Shown here: positions 1 through 8,044 of the stretch, in pieces
How the letters are laid out: the number at the start of each line of letters is the position of its first letter
How positions within the stretch are numbered: the first letter of the stretch is position 1
Assembly: GCA_021555075.1 (NCBI GenBank)
Contig: JAKGBX010000001.1
Span: 2,437,645 to 2,501,644, forward strand
DNA from: Rhodobacteraceae bacterium LMO-JJ12
GTDB lineage: Bacteria > Pseudomonadota > Alphaproteobacteria > Rhodobacterales > Rhodobacteraceae
Direction of reading: 5' to 3'
Length of the DNA stretch: 64,000 bases
Notes under the pieces: model-generated
Seen by the model: only the letters and a program-made list of their open reading frames with translations
Database searches by the model: none
Told to the model about the DNA's origin: nothing
Program-made: the position numbers and the translations under genes

Positions 1-2
1 GC

Positions 3-62
3 ATTTTATGGCCCGAAACCGGCATCACCCGTGCCGCCTGGCACCCCGATCAGGGTAAATGA
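3..62 (+). CDS. C-terminal fragment of an unidentified protein
   Basis: The window opens inside an open frame that ends with TGA at 60-62. The last 19 residues read ILWPETGITRAAWHPDQGK, which looks like a genuine protein end. The stop directly abuts the stop of the convergent HIT gene (63-65), a typical arrangement of two real convergent genes. Too little is present to name the family, and the frame is called from composition and context only. Confidence 0.35.
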   Translation: MLWPETGITRAAWHPDQGK

Positions 63-482
63 CTACGCCCCCAATGCCGCGCGAATCTTGTCGGCATTGG
101 CCTTGATCACGGCGAAATCTTCCTGTTTTCCCGGCGGGCGCAACTTGTCGCCCTCATGACGCGGCAACACGTGGTAATGCAGGTGAAACACCTCCTGCCC
201 GCCTGCCGCCTCGTTGAATTGCTGCACCGTCACGCCATCGGCGCCAAACGCCGCCATCACCGCATGGCCCATCTTTTGCACGGTCTTGAGGCACGCGGCC
301 AACTGCGCCGGGCTGGCGTCAAGCATGTTGCGCGCCGGAGTCTTGGGAATCACCAGACAATGCCCGTCCGCACGCGGCATGATATCCATGAACACGAAGG
401 TATCGTCATCCTCATAAAGTTTTTCGCAAGGGATCTCACCGCGCAGAATCTTGGCGAAGATGTTGTCAGTGTCATAGCTCAT
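63..482 (-). CDS. HIT family nucleotide-binding hydrolase
   Basis: A 139-residue histidine-triad protein. The HIT signature HLHYH lies at residues 100-104 (H100, H102, H104), and the N-terminal part (NIFAKILRGEIPCEKLYED) is typical of the Hint branch. These small cytoplasmic enzymes hydrolyse the phosphoramidate or anhydride bond of adenosine nucleotides such as AMP-lysine or AMP-NH2. The start was set at 482 because GGAGG sits six bases upstream; a longer open frame to 527 has no such site and would add a non-conserved tail. It lies downstream of acuI on the same strand, about 90 bases away. The substrate cannot be told from sequence. Confidence 0.9.
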   Translation of the reverse strand: MSYDTDNIFAKILRGEIPCEKLYEDDDTFVFMDIMPRADGHCLVIPKTPARNMLDASPAQLAACLKTVQKMGHAVMAAFGADGVTVQQFNEAAGGQEVFHLHYHVLPRHEGDKLRPPGKQEDFAVIKANADKIRAALGA

Positions 483-572
483 GGGAAACCTCCGTGAATC
501 ATCCGTCAGGCCCAAGCTTACGCCCAAGCGACGCGGGCTAACACCACCCTTTGGCAGGCCCGCGCCGGTTTT

Positions 573-1565
573 TCATGCGTTCACATCAACCACCACACGG
601 CCCTTGACCTGCCCTTGCAGGATATCAGCCCCCAGCTTGGGCAGATCGGCCAGCGTCGCCGGCTGGATCATCGCGTCCAGCTTGTCCATCGGCAGATCCC
701 TGGCAATCCGCTGCCACGCACGCAGCCGGTTGTCATAGGGCTGCATCACGCTGTCGATTCCCAGAAGGTTCACGCCACGCAGCAAGAACGGGATCACTGT
801 CGCAGGTAACCCCGCCCCCCCTGCCAACCCCACGGCGGCAACCGAGGCGCCATATTTCATCTGTCCCAACACCCGCGCCAGCATTGCACCGCCCACGGCA
901 TCAACACACCCCGCCCAGGTCTCCGCCTCCAACGGGCGCTTCACGGTCTCGTTGATCTCCTCGCGCGCCACGATCTGGCTCGCGCCCAGCGATTTGAGGT
1001 AATCCGCCGTCTCCGGCCGCCCGGTGACACCCGCCACCTCATACCCCAGATGCGCCAGGATCGCGGTCGCAACCGACCCGACCCCGCCTGCCGCACCGGT
1101 CACAAGCACCGGGCCATGCCCCGGCTTCAGCCCGTGATCCTCCAACGCCATAACACTCAACATCGCCGTCAACCCGGCCGTGCCCACCGCCATAGCGCTG
1201 CGCGTATCCAACCCCTCAGGCAACGGCACCAGCCAATCCGCCCTGACCCGCGCCTTTTGCGAATAACCGCCCCAATGCGCCTCGCCAACGCGCCATCCCG
1301 TCAGAACAACCTTGTCGCCCGGCTTATAGCGCTCGTCGTCGCTCGCCTCGACTGTCCCGGCAAAATCAATCCCCGGCACATGCGGATACTTGCGCACCAG
1401 CCCGCCACCCGGCCCGATGCAAAGCCCGTCCTTGTAGTTCACCGTGGAATACTCCACCGCCACCGTCACCTCGGCCTGCGGCAAATCCTCCAACCCGATC
1501 TGCGTCACCGCGGCAGAGGTCTTGCCGCTCTCTTCGTCCTTTTGCACAACCAACGCATTAAACAT
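573..1565 (-). CDS. acuI: Acrylyl-CoA reductase (NADPH), AcuI/YhdH family
   Basis: A 330-residue zinc-free medium-chain dehydrogenase/reductase, the usual length for AcuI/YhdH proteins. The N-terminal catalytic half carries VNYKDGLCI and PGIDFAGTV, and the Rossmann half has TGAAGGVGS at about 156-164. In roseobacters AcuI reduces acrylyl-CoA to propionyl-CoA, which detoxifies acrylate from DMSP cleavage and serves 3-hydroxypropionate assimilation. The ATG at 1565 was chosen because AAGGA lies eight bases upstream; the frame runs on to 1727 but enters the operator region. The DMSP demethylase gene often near acuI in this group is not visible here. A divergent GntR/FCD gene with two operators shares the promoter region and probably controls it. 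Confidence 0.88.
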   Translation of the reverse strand: MFNALVVQKDEESGKTSAAVTQIGLEDLPQAEVTVAVEYSTVNYKDGLCIGPGGGLVRKYPHVPGIDFAGTVEASDDERYKPGDKVVLTGWRVGEAHWGGYSQKARVRADWLVPLPEGLDTRSAMAVGTAGLTAMLSVMALEDHGLKPGHGPVLVTGAAGGVGSVATAILAHLGYEVAGVTGRPETADYLKSLGASQIVAREEINETVKRPLEAETWAGCVDAVGGAMLARVLGQMKYGASVAAVGLAGGAGLPATVIPFLLRGVNLLGIDSVMQPYDNRLRAWQRIARDLPMDKLDAMIQPATLADLPKLGADILQGQVKGRVVVDVNA

Positions 1566-1601
1566 CTCATCCATCCTTTTTGCGGGGCACCCACACCCCA
1601 T

Positions 1602-1646
1602 TTCATCTTGCCAAAAATATCCCGGGGGTTTGGGGGCAGCGCCCCC
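1602..1646 (+). repeat. Dispersed intergenic repeat, copy a (hairpin type)
   Basis: The core TTCATCTTGCC is followed by AAAAATATCCCGGGGG and then a perfect hairpin GGGGGC-AGC-GCCCCC at 1632-1646. It lies in the acuI leader. Similar units occur at 21407, 25990, 29864, 31422, 50553 and inverted at 50449. Confidence 0.8.
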
Positions 1647-1698
1647 ATCTTCCCGCAAATACTCCCAAACCACTTGGCGACTCGCCACTCTCATGCTT

Positions 1699-1712
1699 AA
1701 TGTCAGACAATT
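1699..1712. promoter_or_regulatory. Palindromic operator 1 of the GntR/acuI intergenic region
   Basis: AATGTCAGACAATT contains the dyad TGTC-A-GACA, which fits the TnGTnnnACnA style of sites bound by FCD-type GntR regulators. A near-identical dyad starts 34 bases further on. Binding by the adjacent regulator is inferred. Confidence 0.6.
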
Positions 1713-1732
1713 GCCACAACGGCGCAAGCAGA

Positions 1733-1746
1733 AATGTCTGACAATT
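1733..1746. promoter_or_regulatory. Palindromic operator 2 overlapping the gntR start
   Basis: AATGTCTGACAATT matches operator 1 at 13 of 14 positions and overlaps the TTG start of the regulator gene. A regulator bound here would block its own expression, so autoregulation is likely; this is inferred from position. Confidence 0.6.
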
Positions 1747-2476
1747 GAAGCTCGACCCCGACAGCCCCGCCGACCTCTCGGCCCAGATCGCCAAGGCGAT
1801 CCGCGACGCGATCATTTCCGGCGCGCTTATCGTTGATGAACGCCTGCCCTCCGAAGCCGAACTCTCCGAACAATTCTCGGTCTCGCGCTCCACCGTGCGC
1901 GAAGCCCTCAAGCGGCTGGCGGCGCAATCCCTGATCCGCACCCAACGCGGCGCAACCGGCGGCGCCTTCGTCAACCGGCTCGACTTCAAAGACGCCTACA
2001 AGCAACAGATTACCACCTCGACCTTGCTCTTGTCGATGAACGCGGTCAGCTTCGAGACCGCCTGCGAGGCGCGCTATGCGCTCGAACGCGCCTGTGCGTC
2101 GCTTTCGGCCCAACGCCGCACCGCCGATCAACTGGCCACCATGCGGCGCGAAATCCAGCGCCAGACACAGACCGATCTTTCGGACGAAGGCTTTTGCGAC
2201 TCCGACGTGACCTTTCACCGCGCGCTGGTCGACGGCGCGGGCAACCCCGTGCTCAGCTATCAACTGGCCGGTGCGGTCGAGGCCATGCAGCCGCTGATGA
2301 ACATGATCACCTTCACGGCCCGATCACGGGGCGCGATCGTGGATCTGCACAGCCGCATTGCCGATGCGCTCGAAACACATGACGCCGCCGCCGCCGATGC
2401 CGCGCTCAAGGAACTTGCCGACTATACGCTGCATCTGGGCCGGACAATCATGCAACAACGTCAATCGGCGACGTGA
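1745..2476 (+). CDS. GntR family transcriptional regulator, FCD subfamily
   Basis: A 243-residue regulator. The winged helix-turn-helix occupies about residues 10-75 (LPSEAELSEQF, VSRSTVREALKRL) and is followed by an all-helical FCD ligand domain with the DVTFHRALVDGAGN motif and a second histidine near the end (TLHLG). FCD proteins usually bind carboxylates or acyl-type ligands through these residues. The only available in-frame start is TTG at 1745, because TGA occurs in frame at 1739, and no Shine-Dalgarno is visible. An ATG at 1734 in another frame reads MSDN and then stops, so a one-base deletion near the start is possible. The gene is divergent from acuI with two operators between them. 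The ligand is unknown; a DMSP or acrylate-related compound is a guess from context. Confidence 0.85.
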   Translation: MKLDPDSPADLSAQIAKAIRDAIISGALIVDERLPSEAELSEQFSVSRSTVREALKRLAAQSLIRTQRGATGGAFVNRLDFKDAYKQQITTSTLLLSMNAVSFETACEARYALERACASLSAQRRTADQLATMRREIQRQTQTDLSDEGFCDSDVTFHRALVDGAGNPVLSYQLAGAVEAMQPLMNMITFTARSRGAIVDLHSRIADALETHDAAAADAALKELADYTLHLGRTIMQQRQSAT

Positions 2477-2520
2477 CACAAATTTACGGCGCTTTCCCGA
2501 CTCCGGTTCTGCTTTGCCCC

Positions 2521-2549
2521 TTCAAATCGCTTGGACAAGCGCCTATATT
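2521..2549 (+). promoter_or_regulatory. Putative ssrA promoter
   Basis: TATATT at 2544-2549 is preceded at 17 bases by TTCAAA (2521-2526), a four-of-six match to the -35 consensus. The expected start, about 2556, falls just before the acceptor piece of the tmRNA. Confidence 0.45.
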
Positions 2550-2559
2550 CGTTTTGCTC

Positions 2560-2866
2560 CCTTGGGGGCTATGGACATAAACGCGCTCGTAATAAGCGGA
2601 TCGGACCCGGGGGCGGTACCCGGCGACTCCACCAAACATCCTTCATTTGGGGATCATGGGGTCGAAACAGGATCGACGAACGTCTAAAGGGGTTTGCTTT
2701 GTCTCGGCGGGGTGCCACCGTATCGGCCCGAACAAGCTAGTTGCAAATGACAACAAAGCTCCGATGGCTCTGGCCGCGTAAGCGGTTCGAGGTATCGAAA
2801 ACCTAAGTCCTCTCGCTTTGCAGCGTTTGGCGGGGTCCGCAGGCACCTGGCAACAGAAGCCTGCAC
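2560..2866 (+). ncRNA. ssrA: Permuted two-piece tmRNA gene
   Basis: tmRNA rescues stalled ribosomes with SmpB and adds a degradation tag. The gene is circularly permuted, as known for alphaproteobacteria. The acceptor piece comes first: T-stem CCGGG/CCCGG around a seven-base loop, then CGACTCC and the encoded ACCA at 2631-2634. An intervening segment follows, then the coding piece starts at 2658 with GGGGTCG, which pairs with CGACTCC to rebuild the seven-pair acceptor stem. The tag frame GCA...TAA at 2743-2781 reads ANDNKAPMALAA, ending in the ALAA degron expected for ClpXP and ClpAP. A GCAGGC/GCCTGC hairpin at 2839-2864 is either the last helix or part of a terminator. The outer ends are approximate. 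Confidence 0.92.
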
Positions 2867-3145
2867 CTTCTTCCCCCCCTGCAAATCCTCCGGTTCCGCG
2901 ACCCTGTCTCTATCCTGAAATCCGATGCGCTATTTCTGAATCAGAACGGGCGCAAATGGCTGGCCCCCCGAGACCATCGCCCGTTCGGTTAACCTTAACG
3001 CGCCTTAACCTATTCAGCTTTTCGATGTCATACGCCTGGCAGCCAGTCAGCAGCCGCAAATCACCCCCCGCCAGTCCCAGCGTCCGGTGCGATTAACTCT
3101 TTTGTTTGCGAAATCGCTGGACTTTTCCACGCGGCCCACTGATAT

Positions 3146-3155
3146 TTTGATCAAA
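3146..3155. promoter_or_regulatory. TTTGATCAAA palindrome upstream of the first GS-like gene
   Basis: A perfect ten-base palindrome lies 21 bases before the ATG at 3177. The same sequence, extended to ATTTGATCAAAT, precedes the amidotransferase gene at 4529. Occurrence at two starts of one cluster suggests an operator, but the regulator is not in the window. Confidence 0.5.
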
Positions 3156-3176
3156 TTTCAAAACGTCGGACCTCTC

Positions 3177-4493
3177 ATGGACACCTCGCCCCTTCACACT
3201 TTCCGCGCCGTAGCCTGCGACCTCAACGGCCAGATGCGCGGCAAGCGGTTGCCGATTTCCAGCATCGACAAGCTGGATGAGGGCGCTGTGCGGATGCCCT
3301 ATTCGGTGCTCAACGTCGATATCTGGGGCGCCGATATCGACGACAGCCCGCTGGTGTTTGACAGCGGCGATGCCGATGCCATCCTGCGCCCGACCGAACG
3401 CGGCGCGCTGCCGATGCCCTGGCTCGACAATCCTTCGGCGCTGGTGCCGATGTGGATGTATCACGAAGACGGAACCCCGTTCGAGGGCGATCCACGCCAT
3501 GCCCTTGCGCGCGTTCTTGAACGCTATGCCGCCCGTGGTTGGCGTGTCGAAGCCGCCGCCGAGATGGAGTTCTATCTGGTCGATGACAGTGGTGAATCCC
3601 CGGCCCCGCCGATCAACCCGCTTTCGGGCCGCCCGCTGCAAGGTCAGGCAATCCTCAGCCTGCGCCAACTCGACGCCTTCGATGATTTCTTCACCGAGCT
3701 TTACGAGGGCTGCGACGCCATGGGCATCCCTGCCCAAAGCGCCATTTCCGAGGCCGGTCTTGGCCAGTTCGAGATTGATCTGACCCATTCCGACGCCATG
3801 GAAGCCGCCGATAATGCTTGGCTTTTCAAGGCTTTAGTCAAAGGCCTTGCGCGGCAACACGGCATGGCCGCCAGCTTCATGGCCAAACCCTTTGCGCATG
3901 ATACCGGCAGCGGCATGCATGTGCATTTCTCGGTTCTCGATGAGCAGGGCAACAACATCTTCAACGATGGAACGGCCGCCGGTTCCGCGCAGTTGCGCCA
4001 CGCCATCGCGGGCTGTCTGAATGCACAGCGCGCCTCCACGCTGGTCTTTGCGCCGCATGCCAATTCCTATGATCGCATGGTTCCCGGCAATCACGCACCC
4101 ACCGGCATTTGCTGGGCCTATGACAATCGCACCGCTGCAATTCGCGTCCCCGGCGGCAGCCCCAAGGCGCGGCGCATCGAACACCGCGTCTCGGGGGGCG
4201 ACAACAATCCTTATCTCACCCTCGCGGTAATCCTCGGCGCTGCTCTGGCAGGCATTGAGGACGCAGCCGAACCGCCTGCCCCGATCACCGGCAACGCCTA
4301 TGATCTCGACTTGCCGCAGATCGCCGACGACTGGTCAGGTGCTGTCGACGCGTTTGAAAACGATCCGCTGATTGCGCGCCTCTTGCCCCAAGACCTGATC
4401 CGCAACCTATGCTATACCAAGCGTCAGGAAATACGAAAATTCGCCGATATCGCGCCGCAAGAACAATGGAAATCCTATCTCGAAACGGTCTGA
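3177..4493 (+). CDS. Glutamine synthetase family protein (gamma-glutamylpolyamine synthetase-like)
   Basis: A 438-residue member of the type I glutamine synthetase superfamily. Family motifs are clear: AAEMEFYLVD, EAGLGQFEIDL, SGMHVHFSV, NSYDRMVPGNHAPTGICWAYDNR and RIEHRVSGGDNNPYL, which supply the metal and ATP ligands. With an amidotransferase and a PuuB-like oxidase downstream, a role in ATP-dependent gamma-glutamylation of an amine (the PuuA step) is more likely than ammonia assimilation. The start at 3177 was preferred over one at 3087 because conserved sequence begins with DTSPLHTFRAVACDLNG and a promoter and palindrome lie in the extra stretch. The amine cannot be deduced; putrescine, ethanolamine or another monoamine are all possible. 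Confidence 0.82.
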   Translation: MDTSPLHTFRAVACDLNGQMRGKRLPISSIDKLDEGAVRMPYSVLNVDIWGADIDDSPLVFDSGDADAILRPTERGALPMPWLDNPSALVPMWMYHEDGTPFEGDPRHALARVLERYAARGWRVEAAAEMEFYLVDDSGESPAPPINPLSGRPLQGQAILSLRQLDAFDDFFTELYEGCDAMGIPAQSAISEAGLGQFEIDLTHSDAMEAADNAWLFKALVKGLARQHGMAASFMAKPFAHDTGSGMHVHFSVLDEQGNNIFNDGTAAGSAQLRHAIAGCLNAQRASTLVFAPHANSYDRMVPGNHAPTGICWAYDNRTAAIRVPGGSPKARRIEHRVSGGDNNPYLTLAVILGAALAGIEDAAEPPAPITGNAYDLDLPQIADDWSGAVDAFENDPLIARLLPQDLIRNLCYTKRQEIRKFADIAPQEQWKSYLETV

Positions 4494-4528
4494 GCGCAGG
4501 CCCGACGCGCCTCTGGCGCCCACAACAA

Positions 4529-4540
4529 ATTTGATCAAAT
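4529..4540. promoter_or_regulatory. ATTTGATCAAAT palindrome before the amidotransferase gene
   Basis: A perfect 12-base palindrome overlaps a possible upstream ATG at 4539 and ends ten bases before the favoured start at 4551. It shares the TTTGATCAAA core with 3146-3155. Confidence 0.5.
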
Positions 4541-4550
4541 GAGCCTCGTT

Positions 4551-5243
4551 ATGAAAATCGGCATCCTTCAAACCGGTCACGCCCCCGACACCCTCCTGCC
4601 CGAGACCGGCGACTATGATGAAATGTTCGTTAAGCTCCTGTCCGGCCATGGTTTCACGTTCGAAACCTTTGCCGTGGTTGATGGTGTTTTTCCCGAAAAT
4701 GCAATGGCTTGCGACGGGTGGTTAATCACCGGATCACGCCATGGTGCCTATGAAGATCACCCCTGGATCGCGCCCCTCAAAGCCTTGATCCGCGAGATCG
4801 CCGCGTCGAATCGCCCGCTGATCGGGGTTTGTTTTGGCCACCAGATCATTGCGCAGGCCCTCGGCGGCAAGGTTGAAAAGTTCTCCGGAGGCTGGTCAGT
4901 TGGCCCGCAAGTATATGAAATAAATGGACAAAACATGACGCTAAACGCCTGGCACCAGGATCAGGTGGTGCAAAATCCACCTGGCGCAAAAGTCATCGGC
5001 TCAAGCGATTTTTGCGCCAACGCCGCCATGATGATTGGCGAAAATATCCTGACAATTCAACCACATCCAGAGTATGGCGCGACTTTCATCGCCGGTCTGA
5101 TCGACAAGCGCGGCCGCGGTGTCGTCCCCGACGATCAACTCGACCGCGCCAAATCCGCCCTCTCCACCCCCCTCGACAACGCCAGTTTCGCCAACCTCAT
5201 GGCCTCGTTTCTCAGCGCGCATTCTGCGGAGCACCAACAATGA
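4551..5243 (+). CDS. Type 1 glutamine amidotransferase (PuuD-like position)
   Basis: A 230-residue class I glutamine amidotransferase domain protein. The nucleophile elbow GVCFGHQ places the catalytic Cys at about 94, and QPHPE supplies His172 and Glu174. Such proteins hydrolyse gamma-glutamyl amides. Here it probably releases glutamate from a gamma-glutamylated intermediate, or provides ammonia to the neighbouring synthetase-like enzymes. An ATG at 4539 would add four residues but overlaps the palindrome, so 4551 is preferred; neither has a good ribosome-binding site. Its stop overlaps the next start by four bases (ATGA), which implies translational coupling. True PuuD proteins have a somewhat different layout, so the name PuuD is not assigned. 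Confidence 0.75.
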   Translation: MKIGILQTGHAPDTLLPETGDYDEMFVKLLSGHGFTFETFAVVDGVFPENAMACDGWLITGSRHGAYEDHPWIAPLKALIREIAASNRPLIGVCFGHQIIAQALGGKVEKFSGGWSVGPQVYEINGQNMTLNAWHQDQVVQNPPGAKVIGSSDFCANAAMMIGENILTIQPHPEYGATFIAGLIDKRGRGVVPDDQLDRAKSALSTPLDNASFANLMASFLSAHSAEHQQ

Positions 5244-6613
5244 AAAAACCTACTGAAAACAATTGGCTAGAGACGCTTCCCGAGGCCGCCAGAGCCTACC
5301 TCGAAGGCCATAGACTCGACGAGGTCGAATGCATCATTTCCGATCTGCCAGGCATCGCCCGCGGCAAGGCGGTCCCGGCGTCGAAATTCGCCCGTCAGAA
5401 TTATTTCCATCTGCCGGATTCGATATTTTATCAAACGATTACAGGCGACTGGGGCGAAGCTGCCGGCGAAGAAGGTTTCATCGAACGCGACATGATCCTC
5501 AAGCCTGACATGACCACCGCCACCGCCGCCCCCTGGACCGGCGACTGGACCCTCCAGGTGATTCACGACGCCTTTGACCGCAAGGAAAAGCCGATCCCCT
5601 ACTCGCCCCGCAATGTCCTCAAGCGCGTCGTCGCCCTCTATCACGCCCAGGGCTGGGAGCCGGTCGTCGCCCCCGAGATGGAGTTCTATCTCGTCGCGCG
5701 CAATCTCGATCCGGCCAAGCCAATCGAACCGATGATGGGCCGCTCCGGTCGCCCCGCCGCCGCCCGTCAGGCCTATTCTATGACCGCCGTTGACGAATTC
5801 GGGCCCGTCATCGACGACATCTATGACTTCGCCGAAGCCCAGGGCTTCGAGATCGACGGCATCACCCAGGAAGGCGGTGCCGGTCAACTCGAGATCAACC
5901 TGGTGCACGGCGACCCAGTGAAACTTGCCGACGAAGTGTTCTATTTCAAACGCCTGATCCGCGAAGCCGCGCTAAGGCACAATTGCTATGCCACCTTTAT
6001 GGCCAAGCCGATCGCGGATGAGCCAGGATCGGCCATGCATATCCACCATTCCGTGATCGACAAGGACACCAAAGAGAACATCTTCTCCGGCCCGCAAGGT
6101 GGTGAAACTGATGCATTTTTTTACTTTATTGCCGGGTTGCAGAACCATATGCCATCCGCCATCGCGCTGATCGCGCCCTATGTGAATTCCTTTCGCCGTT
6201 ACGTGCGCGACCACGCCGCCCCGATCAACCTGGAATGGGGCCGCGACAACCGCACAACCGGCATTCGCGTGCCGCTTTCTGGGCCGTCTTCACGCCGCGT
6301 GGAAAACCGTCTGGCAGGGATGGATTGCAACCCCTACCTCGGCATCGCCGCCTCGCTGGCATGTGGATATCTCGGCCTTATGGAAGAGAAACGCCCCGAC
6401 AAGCAGTTCAAGGGCGACGCCTATGAAGGAGAAGAAGACATCCCGCGCGAAATGGGCGCGGCGCTTGATCTTTTCGACGAAGCCAAGGGGTTTCATGACG
6501 TTCTAGGCCCTGATTTTGCCCGGGTCTACTCTATCGTCAAACGCAAGGAATACGAAGAGTTCCTGCATGTGATCAGCCCTTGGGAGCGCGAGCATCTGCT
6601 GTTGAACGTATGA
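5240..6613 (+). CDS. Second glutamine synthetase family protein
   Basis: A 457-residue paralogue of the protein at 3177. Motifs include APEMEFYLVA, EGGAGQLEINL, SAMHIHHSV, NSFRRYVRDHAAPINLEWGRDNR and RRVENRLAGMDCNPYL. The start at 5240 has GGAG eight bases upstream and overlaps the amidotransferase stop. The two synthetase-like proteins differ enough to have distinct substrates or to form a hetero-oligomer. Its own stop overlaps the oxidoreductase start (ATGA at 6610), so amidotransferase, second synthetase and oxidase are translationally coupled. By analogy with the Puu pathway it should gamma-glutamylate an amine; this is inferred. Confidence 0.83.
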   Translation: MKKPTENNWLETLPEAARAYLEGHRLDEVECIISDLPGIARGKAVPASKFARQNYFHLPDSIFYQTITGDWGEAAGEEGFIERDMILKPDMTTATAAPWTGDWTLQVIHDAFDRKEKPIPYSPRNVLKRVVALYHAQGWEPVVAPEMEFYLVARNLDPAKPIEPMMGRSGRPAAARQAYSMTAVDEFGPVIDDIYDFAEAQGFEIDGITQEGGAGQLEINLVHGDPVKLADEVFYFKRLIREAALRHNCYATFMAKPIADEPGSAMHIHHSVIDKDTKENIFSGPQGGETDAFFYFIAGLQNHMPSAIALIAPYVNSFRRYVRDHAAPINLEWGRDNRTTGIRVPLSGPSSRRVENRLAGMDCNPYLGIAASLACGYLGLMEEKRPDKQFKGDAYEGEEDIPREMGAALDLFDEAKGFHDVLGPDFARVYSIVKRKEYEEFLHVISPWEREHLLLNV

Positions 6614-7911
6614 ACCTGCTCTATTCCAACGATAAACGCGGCCAGCATCCGCCCAGTTGGTATGCCGCCACAGCCAATGAAACTGCCGACCGCGCAATGC
6701 TCATGGGCGAACACCACGCCGATGTAGCGATCGTCGGCGGCGGCTTCACCGGACTATCTGCGGCACTGCACCTGGCTCAGGCCGGGCTTGATGTGGTGCT
6801 GCTCGAAGCCCATCGCGTCGGCTTTGGTGCATCCGGGCGCAATGGCGGACAGTTGGGCTCGGGCCAACGCCAGGAACAGGCGGAAATCGAACGCCTGATG
6901 GGACGCGACGATGCCCGCCACCTGTGGACGTTAGCGGAAGAGGCCAAGGATCTGGTCAAGTCCCTGATCAAGGATCACGCCATTGAATGCGATCTCAGGC
7001 CCGGCGTGGCCCATGCCTGTTTCAATGCCTCGGATGTGGCCCATGAGCACGCCTACGGCGAACATCTGCAAAAACACTATGGATATGATCAAATAGAGCT
7101 GCTCGATCAGGCGGCCATGCAAGCGCTCTGCCCCTCGCCCAAATATGTCGGCGGTTCGCTCGATATGGGCGCCGCCCACCTTCACCCGCTGAATTTCGCA
7201 CTCGGTCTGGCTCGCGCCGCCGAGCAAGCCGGTGCACGAATATTCGAACGTAGCCAAGTACATCACATAGCTGAGGGCGCCCCACACGAGTTGCGCTGCG
7301 AAGCGGGCAAGCTGCGCGCCACCCATGTCATCCTCGCCGCCAACGGCTATCTCGGTGGGCTCAACCGCCGGGTCGCCGCCCGGGTCATGCCGATCAACAA
7401 TTTCATTGCCGCGACCGAACCGCTGGGAGAGGACGCCGCGCGCGTGCTGACCCGCGATGTCGCAGTGGCCGACAGCAAGTTCGTGGTCAATTATTTCCGT
7501 CTTTCTTCCGACAAGCGCCTGCTATTTGGCGGTGGCGAAAGCTATGGTTATCGATTCCCCGATATCGACCGCACGGTGCGCAAGCCGATGGCCGAAATAT
7601 TCCCGCATCTCAAGGACATACCATTCGACTACACCTGGGGCGGCACGTTGGCAATCACCCTGCGCCGTTTGCCCTATCTCGCGCGTGTGGGCAAGAACAT
7701 CCTCTCAGCCTCGGGCTATTCCGGCCATGGTGTCGGCACTGCCACCCACGCGGGCAAGCTGATGGCCAAGGCTATTCAGGGTGATGCAGAAGGTTTCGAC
7801 ACCATGGCGCGCATTCCTACGCGGCCCTTCCCCGGCGGCACCGCTCTGCGTTCCCCGCTTCTGGCGCTGGCGATGACCTGGTATGCCACCCGCGACCGGC
7901 TCGGCATCTGA
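6610..7911 (+). CDS. FAD-dependent amine oxidoreductase, PuuB/OrdL-like
   Basis: A 433-residue DAO-family flavoprotein. The FAD-binding dinucleotide fold starts at VAIVGGGFTGLSAALHLA (about 39-56), followed by the GFGASGRNGGQLGSGQ motif typical of the gamma-glutamylputrescine oxidase branch, and a C-terminal SASGYSGHGVGTATHAGKL segment that contacts FAD. These enzymes oxidise the carbon next to the free amine of a gamma-glutamylated amine to an aldehyde, releasing ammonia and hydrogen peroxide. It ends the coupled cluster. No aldehyde dehydrogenase (PuuC) follows, so completion of the pathway must be encoded elsewhere. Confidence 0.85.
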   Translation: MNLLYSNDKRGQHPPSWYAATANETADRAMLMGEHHADVAIVGGGFTGLSAALHLAQAGLDVVLLEAHRVGFGASGRNGGQLGSGQRQEQAEIERLMGRDDARHLWTLAEEAKDLVKSLIKDHAIECDLRPGVAHACFNASDVAHEHAYGEHLQKHYGYDQIELLDQAAMQALCPSPKYVGGSLDMGAAHLHPLNFALGLARAAEQAGARIFERSQVHHIAEGAPHELRCEAGKLRATHVILAANGYLGGLNRRVAARVMPINNFIAATEPLGEDAARVLTRDVAVADSKFVVNYFRLSSDKRLLFGGGESYGYRFPDIDRTVRKPMAEIFPHLKDIPFDYTWGGTLAITLRRLPYLARVGKNILSASGYSGHGVGTATHAGKLMAKAIQGDAEGFDTMARIPTRPFPGGTALRSPLLALAMTWYATRDRLGI

Positions 7912-8044
7912 ACCGCCCCCCGGCTTCCTCTGACCAGAAATATCCCCGCCGCAGGCACCCGCAATTGCGGTCGACTCCTTCGGTTTTAATGGGTCGCCCC
8001 GTCAACGTGGCCCAGTCGAACGCACATAAACAGACACATCCAAA

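Noticed and set aside
2989..3010. Three TTAAC elements resembling CtrA sites
   Set aside because: Spacings are 6 and 10 bases between starts, not the TTAA-N7-TTAA arrangement.
7931..7950. Possible further copy of the dispersed repeat (AGAAATATCCCC)
   Set aside because: Lacks the TTCATCTTG head; too degenerate to count.
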